Positions 42,025 through 51,846 of a stretch of 64,000 bases of DNA are shown piece by piece; within the stretch, counting starts at the first letter, position 1; the number at the start of each line of letters is the position of its first letter. Under the pieces are notes generated by a model that was given only the letters and a program-made list of their open reading frames with translations, was not told where the DNA came from and ran no database searches. Both the position numbers and the translations under genes were made by a program. Source of the stretch: Variovorax sp. J22P240 (GTDB lineage Bacteria; Pseudomonadota; Gammaproteobacteria; Burkholderiales; Burkholderiaceae_C). The stretch covers positions 372,001-436,000 of the forward strand of contig NZ_JASZYR010000001.1 of assembly GCF_030316855.1 (NCBI RefSeq). The letters are read 5' to 3'.

Positions 42025-42831
42025 ATGGCGACATCTCTTCATTTCATGGGCCGGCGCGCGGCCATCGCGGCGACGGCGTTGCTGCTGGCTGCTTGCAGCG
42101 GCCTCGGCACCCAGCCCGCGGCGACGGACGTCCATGTGATGACCTCGGGCGGCTTCACCGCGGCCTACAACGACCTGCGCCCCGGCTTCGAGAAGGCGAG
42201 CGGCCGCACGGTGAAGACCGCCTATGGCGCCTCCATGGGCAATGCGGACGATTCGATCCCTAGCCGGCTGGCGCGTGGTGAGCCAGCCGACGTCGTGATC
42301 CTCGCGCGGCCGGCGCTCGACGCACTGGTGGAGCAGGGCAAGGTCGTGCCCGGCAGCCAGGTCGACCTGGTGCGCTCCAGCATTGGCTTTGCGGTCAAGA
42401 AAGGTGCCCCCAAGCCCGACATCAGCACGGTGGACGCGCTCAAGCGCACCCTCATTGCCGCGCCCTCCATTGCCTATTCGGCGAGCGCCAGCGGCACCTA
42501 CTACGAGACCGAGATGCTGAAGAATCTGGGCATCGAGGCGCAGGTCAAGCCCAAGAGCAAGCGCATCCTGAGCGAGCGCGTAGGCACCGTCGTCGCGCGC
42601 GGCGATGCGGCGCTCGGCCTGCAGCAGGTGAGCGAGTTGCTGCCCATCGAAGGCATCGACTATGTCGGACCCTTGCCGGCGGAAGTGCAGCGCGTCACCG
42701 TGTTCTCGGCTGGCGTCGCGAGCGCGTCGAAGCAGCCCGACGCAGCCCGCGCACTGATCCGCTACCTGAATTCACCGGAAGCCGCGCCGACCATCGCCAA
42801 GACGGGTCTCGAACCGCTGGCCGCTCCCTGA
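42025..42831 (+). CDS. ModA-like substrate-binding lipoprotein
   Basis: This is a 268-residue periplasmic binding protein of the molybdate/extracellular-solute type. The signal ends LLAAC, with Cys24 lipidated. The segment ADVVILARPALDALVEQGKV and the region SASASGTYYETEMLKNLGI are typical. No ModB permease or ModC ATPase is encoded nearby. Relatives without permeases occur beside catabolic genes and may bind organic acids. Molybdate as ligand is not established. Confidence 0.82.
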   Translation: MATSLHFMGRRAAIAATALLLAACSGLGTQPAATDVHVMTSGGFTAAYNDLRPGFEKASGRTVKTAYGASMGNADDSIPSRLARGEPADVVILARPALDALVEQGKVVPGSQVDLVRSSIGFAVKKGAPKPDISTVDALKRTLIAAPSIAYSASASGTYYETEMLKNLGIEAQVKPKSKRILSERVGTVVARGDAALGLQQVSELLPIEGIDYVGPLPAEVQRVTVFSAGVASASKQPDAARALIRYLNSPEAAPTIAKTGLEPLAAP

Positions 42832-42956
42832 GTCGTCATCGAGGCAGCAGGCGCGCTGGCTTCGCCTTCACGATCGCTGAAGACCTCTTGCCCCGGGCGC
42901 ACTGGCGCTCGGGACGCGGGCTGCCTAAAGTCGCTCCTCTCACGAGGAGACAACGC

Positions 42957-43745
42957 ATGACGACGCCTGGCACTCTGGCCTTTCCTTCCATGAAGAACCG
43001 GTGCTCGCCCGCCGAATGGCAAGCTCGGATCGATCTGGCTGCCTGCTATCGGCTGATCGAGTTTTACGGCATGGCCGACATGATCGCCAACCACATCTCG
43101 GCGCGGGTGCCGGGGGAGGACGGCGCCTTCCTCATCAATGCCTACGGGATGATGTACGAGGAGATCACGGCGTCGAGCCTGATCAAGGTCGATCACGACG
43201 GCAACATCCTTTCCATGCCGGATTTCGGCGATCTGGAATACGGCGTCAACAAGGCCGGCTACGTGATCCACAGTGCAGTGCATGCCGCGCGGCCGGAAGT
43301 CGCATGCGTGATCCACACCCACAGCTGGGCATCGATGGCCGTGTCGTCGCTGGAATGCGGACTGCTTCCGCTGACGCAGACGGCCATGCGCTTCCTGAAG
43401 ATCGGCTATCACGAGTACGAGGGCGTCGTGCTCGATACCGCCGAGCAAGCTTCGCTGGTCGCCGATCTGGGCCAGTCCGAGGCGCTGATCCTGCGCAACC
43501 ATGGCGCGCTCGTCGTCGGAAACACGGTCGGCGAGGCCTTCAACTGGATGCATCGGCTGGAACTGGCCTGCCGGTCGCAGCTCGCGGCGATGGCCTGCAA
43601 CAGTCCCTTCCGCCCGGTGCCGCCTGCGGTGCTGGAAGCGACCTGGAAGAACTACCAGCCTGGCACGCGCCGCCCCTACGGCGTCATGGAGTGGCCCGCC
43701 TTGCTGCGCAAGCTGGACCGGATGGACCCGAGCTTTCGCGACTGA
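42957..43745 (+). CDS. Class II aldolase/adducin-family protein
   Basis: This is a 262-residue protein of the FucA/AraD/adducin fold. Zinc-binding candidates are the histidines of VIHTHSWAS and the downstream RNHGALVVG. A strong GAGGAGA ribosome-binding site lies ahead of the ATG. It begins a three-gene set with a Bug protein and a 2-hydroxyacid dehydrogenase, spaced 27 bp and then overlapping. It may cleave or decarboxylate a hydroxy acid; the substrate is unknown. Confidence 0.87.
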   Translation: MTTPGTLAFPSMKNRCSPAEWQARIDLAACYRLIEFYGMADMIANHISARVPGEDGAFLINAYGMMYEEITASSLIKVDHDGNILSMPDFGDLEYGVNKAGYVIHSAVHAARPEVACVIHTHSWASMAVSSLECGLLPLTQTAMRFLKIGYHEYEGVVLDTAEQASLVADLGQSEALILRNHGALVVGNTVGEAFNWMHRLELACRSQLAAMACNSPFRPVPPAVLEATWKNYQPGTRRPYGVMEWPALLRKLDRMDPSFRD

Positions 43746-43772
43746 TTCATCGTAAAAAAAGGAGACATCCCC

Positions 43773-44795
43773 ATGAGCCCAATCCCTCCCGCCACCGTCT
43801 CCGATCGACCAACCCGCGCCGCGTGGCAGCCGAAGCGACGCGGCGCAGCGCTGGCGATGGTCGCGCTGTCCGCGTCGTTGATGGCCCCGCCCACGTTCGC
43901 GCAGGCGTACCCGGCCAAGCCGGTGCGCATCGTCATCGCGTTTTCGGCGGGCGGCACCACCGACATCCTGGCCCGCTCGGTGGCGCTGAAGCTCGGCGAC
44001 CAGCTCAAGCAGCCTTTCGTGATCGACAACAAGCCCGGCGGCGGCGGCAACATCGGCACCGAGGCGGTGGTGCGCTCGGCGCCGGATGGCTACACGCTGA
44101 TCGTCAACTCGGTCGGCCCGATCGCGGTCAACCAGACGCTCTACAAGAACCTGCCCTACGACCCCTTGAAGGACCTGGTGCCGATCGTGCAGATCGCCGA
44201 CGTGCCGAACGTGCTGGTGGTCCATCCTTCGGTGCCGGCCAACACCTTCGAGGAATTCGTCGCGTACGCCAAGGGCAACCCGGGCAAGCTCAACTACGGC
44301 TCCACGGGCACCGGCACCTCCTCGCACCTGTCGAGCTTCATGCTGAGCCAACGCATTGGCACCGAGACGACCCACGTCCCCTACAAGGGTGCCAACGCGC
44401 TCAACGACCTTCTCTCCGGGCGCCTGCAATTCATGTTTGCCACGATCCCTTCGGTGATCCAGCACATCCGCGCCGGCAAGCTGCGAGCGCTGGCCGTCTC
44501 CAGCGACAAGCCCTCGCGCTCGCTGCCCGGTGTTCCGACCGTGGCGGAAAAAGGCTTCCCCGGCTTTGCGGCAGGGTCGTGGTTCGGCTTCTTCGCGCCG
44601 AAGGGCACGCCGGAATCGGTCATCGTGCTGCTCAACAAGTCAGTCAACGATGTCCTGCCTTCGCTGGAAGAGCAGATGATCCGCGAGGGCGCCGATCCGG
44701 TGGGCGGTACCGCGGCGCAGTTCGGGCAGTTCACCCAGCGCGAATACGAAAAATGGAAGGTGATCGTGCGCGAGTCCGGCGCCACGCCGGAATGA
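43773..44795 (+). CDS. Bug-family tripartite tricarboxylate transporter binding protein
   Basis: This is a 340-residue solute receptor of the TctC/Bug family. A long signal peptide has its hydrophobic core near 25-40 and cleaves around TFAQA (43-45). Signatures are KPVRIVIAFSAGGTTDILAR and IDNKPGGGGNIGTEAV. These bind carboxylates with high affinity. No TctA/TctB membrane genes are adjacent, common for Bug genes of Burkholderiales. The upstream run AAAAAAAGGAGA gives a strong ribosome-binding site. Confidence 0.93.
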   Translation: MSPIPPATVSDRPTRAAWQPKRRGAALAMVALSASLMAPPTFAQAYPAKPVRIVIAFSAGGTTDILARSVALKLGDQLKQPFVIDNKPGGGGNIGTEAVVRSAPDGYTLIVNSVGPIAVNQTLYKNLPYDPLKDLVPIVQIADVPNVLVVHPSVPANTFEEFVAYAKGNPGKLNYGSTGTGTSSHLSSFMLSQRIGTETTHVPYKGANALNDLLSGRLQFMFATIPSVIQHIRAGKLRALAVSSDKPSRSLPGVPTVAEKGFPGFAAGSWFGFFAPKGTPESVIVLLNKSVNDVLPSLEEQMIREGADPVGGTAAQFGQFTQREYEKWKVIVRESGATPE

Positions 44796-45787
44796 GCGAC
44801 GACCCCACGATGGCCCCGCTGCGCATCCTGCTGTCGGATGCTGCGCGAGAGCGCGTCGGGGCCGCCATTGCATCGGTGATGGGGTCGCGCGCGCATTGCT
44901 TCGTCGCACCGCGGCCGGGCATCGACGCCGATCTCGCCTTCGTGACACGCGACGTCACGGGCCTGTCGACCAAGCATGCCGTGCTGCCCGCAACGCAGGT
45001 GTTCTACGACGCGATGCTCGGTTCACCGGGCCTGCGCTGGGTGCACGTGCACTCGGCGGGCGCCGACCGGCCTGTCTACGTGGCGCTGCATGCCCGTGGC
45101 GTGGCGGTCAGCACTTCATCGGGCGCCAATGCAGCCGTGGTGGCCCAGACTGCGCTGGCCGGACTTCTGGCGTTGGCACGGCGCTTTCCCCAGCTCATGC
45201 GTGCTCAGCGCGAGCGCACCTGGGCACCGCTGATCGGCACCGGCATGCCGCGCGACCTTGCAGGGCAGACCGCGGTGATCGTCGGGTGGGGGCCGATCGG
45301 CCAGCAGATCGCGGCCTCGCTCCGGCTGCTGGGCCTGCGCGTCGCCGTGGTTCGCAGCAGCGCCGAGCCTGCGGCAGCGGACGTCGAGACGGTGGCCTTC
45401 GAGGATATAGGGAACGTTCTCCCGCGCGCCGACTGGCTGTTGCTGGCCTGCCCGCTGACGTCGCGGACGCGAGGCTTGATCGACGCCAGTGCGATCGCGC
45501 TATTGCCGGATGGGGCGCACCTGATCAATGTGGCGCGCGGCGAGTTGGTGGACGAGCCGGCGCTGATCGAGGCGCTCGCCGATGGGAAGCTCGGCGGCGC
45601 CTTCCTCGACGTCTTCGCCCACGAACCGCTGCCGCCGGAATCTCCCCTGTGGGGCTTGGACAACGTGATCGCCACACCTCACAGCGCGGGCTTTTCGGAC
45701 GGCAACGCGGCGAGGGTGACCGAGCTTTTCATCGACAACCTCCGGCGCTGGCTGGCCGGCCAGAAGCTGCACAACGAGGTTGCCTGA
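44792..45787 (+). CDS. D-2-hydroxyacid dehydrogenase
   Basis: This is an NAD(P)-dependent dehydrogenase of 331 residues. The ATG overlaps the Bug stop (ATGA), indicating coupling. The cofactor motif is VGWGPIGQQIA. The catalytic Arg lies in NVARGELVDE, the Glu in DVFAHEPLP and the His in ATPHSAGF. It probably reduces a 2-oxo acid made by the aldolase-like enzyme or oxidises a 2-hydroxy acid bound by the Bug protein. Confidence 0.9.
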   Translation: MSDDPTMAPLRILLSDAARERVGAAIASVMGSRAHCFVAPRPGIDADLAFVTRDVTGLSTKHAVLPATQVFYDAMLGSPGLRWVHVHSAGADRPVYVALHARGVAVSTSSGANAAVVAQTALAGLLALARRFPQLMRAQRERTWAPLIGTGMPRDLAGQTAVIVGWGPIGQQIAASLRLLGLRVAVVRSSAEPAAADVETVAFEDIGNVLPRADWLLLACPLTSRTRGLIDASAIALLPDGAHLINVARGELVDEPALIEALADGKLGGAFLDVFAHEPLPPESPLWGLDNVIATPHSAGFSDGNAARVTELFIDNLRRWLAGQKLHNEVA

Positions 45788-45802
45788 GAATCGCCGGCGG
45801 CG

Positions 45803-46780
45803 TCAGGCTGCCGGTGGTGCGAACTTCAGCTCCCAGGTCTCGCCGACCAGCTGCTGGCCGAAGCCGTCGTAGGGCTCCGATTTGACCAGCCTGAAGCCGC
45901 GTGCCGCATAGATGCCTCGTGCCGCGGTGAGACAGCTGTTGGTCCAGAGCACCATCTTCTTGTAGCCCTTGTTGCGTGCAAAGGCGATGCATTCGTCCGT
46001 GAGCCGTGCGCCCAGGCCCAGCCCGCGCGCCTTGGGGCTCAGGATCAGCATGCGCAGTTGCGCCGTCGTGGGCGACTTGCGCACCACGAACACGGCCCCG
46101 ACACGCTCGCCGTCGAGTTCGGCGATCCAGCAGCGCTCCCATCCGGGCTGGAACTTGCGCAGGAACTGGCTGGCGATGTCGGCCACCAGCGCTTCGAAGT
46201 CGCTGTTCCAGCCGTATTCGCGTGCATAGATCTCGCCGTGCTGTTGCACGACCCAGCCCATGTCGCCCGGCCCCGGGTCGCGCAGGACAGCGGCCTTCGT
46301 CTTCGTCGGTGCGGCCGTGGCCGGGTCCAGCAGGTTTTGCACGGTTTGCATGGCTTCGATCAATTGCAGCCTTTGCGGCGGGGGGAGCGGTGCGAGGAGG
46401 GCGGCAGCCTCGTCGCGCGACTTCTGCTGCAGCGGTGCGAAGGCCTGGTGCCCGCCCTCGGTCAGGCGCAGCAGACTCTGCCGCGCGTCGCGTGGATCGG
46501 GATCGCGTCGGAGCCAGCCATTGGCTTCGAAGCGGCGCAGGATGCGGCTGAGGTAGCCGCCGTCGAGGTGCAGATCCTTGCCGATCTCGCTGGCCACGGG
46601 CGCTTCGCGGTGCGCGAGTTCGTACAGCACGCGCACGTCGGTCAGCGACATGTCGCTGTCGAGATACGGGTTGAGGACGCCGATGCAGCGGGTGTAGAAG
46701 CGGTTGAACTGGCGGATCGCCTTGATGGCGGCGACCTCGGGCAAGGTGATGGGAGCGGTCGACATGCTTGCCATTGTCAT
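45803..46780 (-). CDS. MarR-GNAT fusion regulator/acetyltransferase
   Basis: This 325-residue protein has two domains. A MarR winged-helix domain covers about residues 10-150 (VASEIGKDLHLDGGYLSRILRRFEANGWLRRDPDPRDAR). A GNAT acetyltransferase domain covers about 165-325, with the acetyl-CoA motif SPKARGLGLGARLTDECI. Such fusions are known; target and substrate are usually unknown. Three in-frame ATGs (46780, 46771, 46765) make the start uncertain. A palindrome overlaps the first, suggesting self-regulation. Confidence 0.88.
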   Translation of the reverse strand: MTMASMSTAPITLPEVAAIKAIRQFNRFYTRCIGVLNPYLDSDMSLTDVRVLYELAHREAPVASEIGKDLHLDGGYLSRILRRFEANGWLRRDPDPRDARQSLLRLTEGGHQAFAPLQQKSRDEAAALLAPLPPPQRLQLIEAMQTVQNLLDPATAAPTKTKAAVLRDPGPGDMGWVVQQHGEIYAREYGWNSDFEALVADIASQFLRKFQPGWERCWIAELDGERVGAVFVVRKSPTTAQLRMLILSPKARGLGLGARLTDECIAFARNKGYKKMVLWTNSCLTAARGIYAARGFRLVKSEPYDGFGQQLVGETWELKFAPPAA

Positions 46781-46795
46781 TTAAATAATTGACAA
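46774..46795. promoter_or_regulatory. AT-rich palindrome, candidate MarR operator
   Basis: TTGTCA (46774-46779) and TGACAA (46790-46795) form perfect 6-bp arms around a TTTAAATAAT centre. Size and AT-rich core match typical MarR operators. It overlaps the first ATG of the MarR-GNAT gene and lies 146 bp before ygiQ. Autorepression is inferred. Confidence 0.5.
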
Positions 46796-46861
46796 AAGCA
46801 ATTAATAAGCAGAACCGCCTGCTTGTGTCCTTTACCCTTTAGGGCGACAGCACCACTGGAA

Positions 46862-46880
46862 AACCCTAAAATCTAGGGTT
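46862..46880. repeat. Perfect inverted repeat upstream of ygiQ
   Basis: AACCCTA and TAGGGTT (7 bp each) flank an AAATC spacer. A smaller CCCT-TT-AGGG palindrome lies about 20 bp upstream. No T-tract follows either, so they are more likely a protein-binding site or an mRNA leader hairpin than a terminator. Confidence 0.45.
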
Positions 46881-46940
46881 GCCCACAACGGGCCCACCCG
46901 GCCCGCAGGCCTGCGCGGCACCCTTGCCGTCCTATCCCCG

Positions 46941-49289
<2,349 letters not shown>

Positions 49290-49342
49290 GCTGACCGGAT
49301 TGCCGCGCCGGCCACCGCTGCCTCGCGGTGTATGGTGTCGGC

Positions 49343-50254
49343 ATGAGCAAGTTTCTGGTCGCGCTTTCGCAGTGGTGCCGTATCGGTCTCTGGCTATCGC
49401 TCTGCGCGATGGCATCGGGCTCGCAGGCGGCGACTCTGGAAGCCGGATCGGTGCAAGCCATGCGGGAGCTGCATCGCAAGCTCGTCGATCAGCTCGCCCA
49501 GAGCCCATTGAAACGGCCTGTCGTCCTCGACTCCACCGAAACCGATGGCGGGCTCCAGGGCGACGTCTATGCGGTCGTCGATCATTCGCTCGAAGACGTG
49601 CGCCGGGCGCTCGAACGTTCATCGCAGTGGTGCGAGATGCTGATCCTGCACATCAACAACCGCCGTTGCCGCGCGGAGCATGGCGCCACCGGCGAGAAAC
49701 TCACACTCAGCGTCGTGCCGCGTTATGACAAGCCGATCGAGCAGGCCTTCGAGCTGGCCTTCGTCCACCGCGTTGCAAGCGCCACGCGCGACTACCTCCT
49801 GGTCGACCTTTCCGCTGAATCGGGGCCGATGGGCACCAGCCACTATCGCGTGCTGCTCGAGGCCATGCCGCTCGGCAATCGACAGACCTTCCTGCACTTT
49901 GCCTATGCGTACGACCACAACATGGTCGCGCGCCTGGCGACGATGGCCTACCTCGCGACCTTCGGCAGCCACAAGATGGGCTTCACGGTGGTGGGGAAGA
50001 CGTCGGACGGCGGCCCCGAATACATCCGCGGCCTGCGCGGACTCGTCGAGCGCAATGCGATGCGCTATTTCCTCACGCTCGAAGCCTATCTCGATGGCTT
50101 CTCGGTCCCGCCGCCGGAACGGGCCGACAAGCGCCTGAATAGCTGGTTCCAGGCCGTCGAGAAGTATCCGACGCAACTCCACGAGGTCGATCTCGAGACC
50201 TATCTTGCAGTCAAGCGTGAGGATCGGCAGCGAGATGCCGGAACGGCGCGCTGA
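49343..50254 (+). CDS. Secreted protein of unknown function
   Basis: I do not recognise this 303-residue protein. The ATG at 49343 gives a signal peptide with a hydrophobic core (ALSQWCRIGLWLSLCAMASGS) cleaving near SQAA. The mature part is mixed alpha/beta without membrane segments. Regions such as DHSLEDVRRALERSSQWCEML and MGTSHYRVLLEAMP recall START/SRPBCC-like folds, but this is only an impression. It lies 5 bp from the convergent uspA-like gene. Confidence 0.7.
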   Translation: MSKFLVALSQWCRIGLWLSLCAMASGSQAATLEAGSVQAMRELHRKLVDQLAQSPLKRPVVLDSTETDGGLQGDVYAVVDHSLEDVRRALERSSQWCEMLILHINNRRCRAEHGATGEKLTLSVVPRYDKPIEQAFELAFVHRVASATRDYLLVDLSAESGPMGTSHYRVLLEAMPLGNRQTFLHFAYAYDHNMVARLATMAYLATFGSHKMGFTVVGKTSDGGPEYIRGLRGLVERNAMRYFLTLEAYLDGFSVPPPERADKRLNSWFQAVEKYPTQLHEVDLETYLAVKREDRQRDAGTAR

Positions 50255-50258
50255 ACGC

Positions 50259-50705
50259 TCAGCGCAGAACCAGCACCGGTGTATGCGAATGCGTCAGCAC
50301 ATGCAGCGTTTCGCTGCCCATCAGCAGGCGCTTGATGCCGCGGCGCCCGTGCGAGGCCATCACGATGAGGTCGCACTTGTGCACGCGGGCGGCTTCGATG
50401 ATGGCTTCGGACACGAGCTCCGATTGCATGACGATCGCCCGGGTGCTCTTCACGCCCTTCGAGTCTGCGGCGGCCTTGACGGCATCGACCACGCGCTGCG
50501 CTTCGACGTCGGCCTGCTCGCGCAGGCGCGTGACCTCCATCTGGCTCATCAGCATCGAGCCTTCGAAGTAGCTGGCGGGGTAGTGGTGGACCACCTTGAC
50601 GGCGATCAGCTCGGCCTGCGTCAGGAGAGCCAGGTCGATGGCGCTGGTGACGGCCAGTTCCGACAGATCGGATCCGTCGGTAGCGACGAGGATGCGTTCA
50701 TACAT
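50259..50705 (-). CDS. Universal stress protein, UspA family
   Basis: This is a 148-residue single-domain Usp. The N-terminus ILVATDGSDLS and the ATP-binding motif G-2x-G-9x-G-S/T (HGRRGIKRLLMGSET) near the C-terminus mark it as the ATP-binding subclass. The end THTPVLVLR is typical. It is cytosolic. No hint of regulation beyond the 174-bp gap shared with the divergent LysR gene. Confidence 0.93.
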   Translation of the reverse strand: MYERILVATDGSDLSELAVTSAIDLALLTQAELIAVKVVHHYPASYFEGSMLMSQMEVTRLREQADVEAQRVVDAVKAAADSKGVKSTRAIVMQSELVSEAIIEAARVHKCDLIVMASHGRRGIKRLLMGSETLHVLTHSHTPVLVLR

Positions 50706-50879
50706 GGCGACGCTCCCGGGCGAGAGAGACCCGCCCCCGCTTCAGATTAGTGCGCGAACGGGCGTTGAGCAAGGCGTCTGCAAGCGTCTAGGCGGGGTCG
50801 CCTAAGGCCAACAGCCGCGGATCGAGGGCGGTGCCCAGCCGCGCGGGCGTTGGTCCTTTTGGGGAACAATCGCCGGATC

Positions 50880-51767
50880 TTGGCCCGTCGTGTCGATCCC
50901 TACAGCCTTCGATTGTTCGTCTCTGCAGCGCGGGCAGGATCGATCGTCCGCGCCGCCGAACAGGAGCACATCGCGCCGTCCGCGCTGAGCAGGCGGCTGG
51001 CCGATCTGGAGCATGCTTTCGGGACGCCGCTCCTGATACGGTCGCCACGTGGCGTCACGCTGACGAACGCCGGCCGACTGGTGCTGGCGCGCGGCGAGAA
51101 GATCGACGAGGACTTGCAGGCGCTCGTGCGGGAAGTGCAGACCGAAGGCGACGAAGTGCGTGGGGCCGTGCGCCTCTACGCCAACATGTCCGCAGTGATC
51201 GGTTTCCTGCCGGAGCGCTTGCGCGCCTTCATGGCGGCTTATCCCCAGGTCGAAGTCTCGCTGCAGGAGAACGACACGCGCGATGTCATCCGCGCCTGTC
51301 TCGACGATCGTGCCGACGTCGGGGTCGGCGTCGACATGGCGGTGCCGCCCGGCCTCGAGTCCTGGCCCTTTGCCATGGACCCGCTGCAGGTGGTGCTGCC
51401 GGCCGGCCACGCGCTGGCAAAGCACAAGGTGCTGAGCTTTGCGCAGGCGCTCGAACTCCCGTTGATCGGCGTCCATCAGGGCGGGGCGCTCGATCGCTCG
51501 ATGCACGAACGCGCCGCCGCGCTGCACCGCCGCTTTGCGCCGACCGTGTCGGTCAGCAGTTTCGACGCGGTCTGCCGCATGGTCGAGGCCGGGCTCGGCA
51601 TCGCCGTGATTCCCGGGAGCGCAGCCGCGGCCTATGCCGGCAGCCCACGCTTCGTGCGGCGACCGCTCGACGAGCCCTGGGCGGCACGCGCGCTGCGCAT
51701 GTACGCGCTGCGCAAGACGCCGCGGCCTGGCGCGGTGGGCGCCCTGATCGAGAGCCTCCGGGGGTAA
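50880..51767 (+). CDS. LysR-family transcriptional regulator
   Basis: This is a 295-residue LTTR from the TTG at 50880; a TTG ten codons upstream (50850) is an alternative. The wHTH is at the N-terminus (YSLRLFVSAARAGSIVRAAEQEHIAPSALSRRL). The effector domain begins near residue 95 (VRGAVRLYANMSAVIGFLP). Neither start has a strong ribosome-binding site. It is codirectional with the aconitase-family gene 80 bp downstream, its most likely target. Confidence 0.88.
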   Translation: MARRVDPYSLRLFVSAARAGSIVRAAEQEHIAPSALSRRLADLEHAFGTPLLIRSPRGVTLTNAGRLVLARGEKIDEDLQALVREVQTEGDEVRGAVRLYANMSAVIGFLPERLRAFMAAYPQVEVSLQENDTRDVIRACLDDRADVGVGVDMAVPPGLESWPFAMDPLQVVLPAGHALAKHKVLSFAQALELPLIGVHQGGALDRSMHERAAALHRRFAPTVSVSSFDAVCRMVEAGLGIAVIPGSAAAAYAGSPRFVRRPLDEPWAARALRMYALRKTPRPGAVGALIESLRG

Positions 51768-51846
51768 GCGGCGATCTCGCATTTCGCGAGAACCCGTCTG
51801 CCGCATCGGCGCTTTGCAGCACGCAGCGCGCCCGTGAGAATTCGGC

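Noticed and set aside
43001..44791. In-frame upstream extension of the 2-hydroxyacid dehydrogenase
   Set aside because: The extension runs through the aldolase and Bug genes in another frame. The ATG at 44792, coupled to the Bug stop, gives normal family length.
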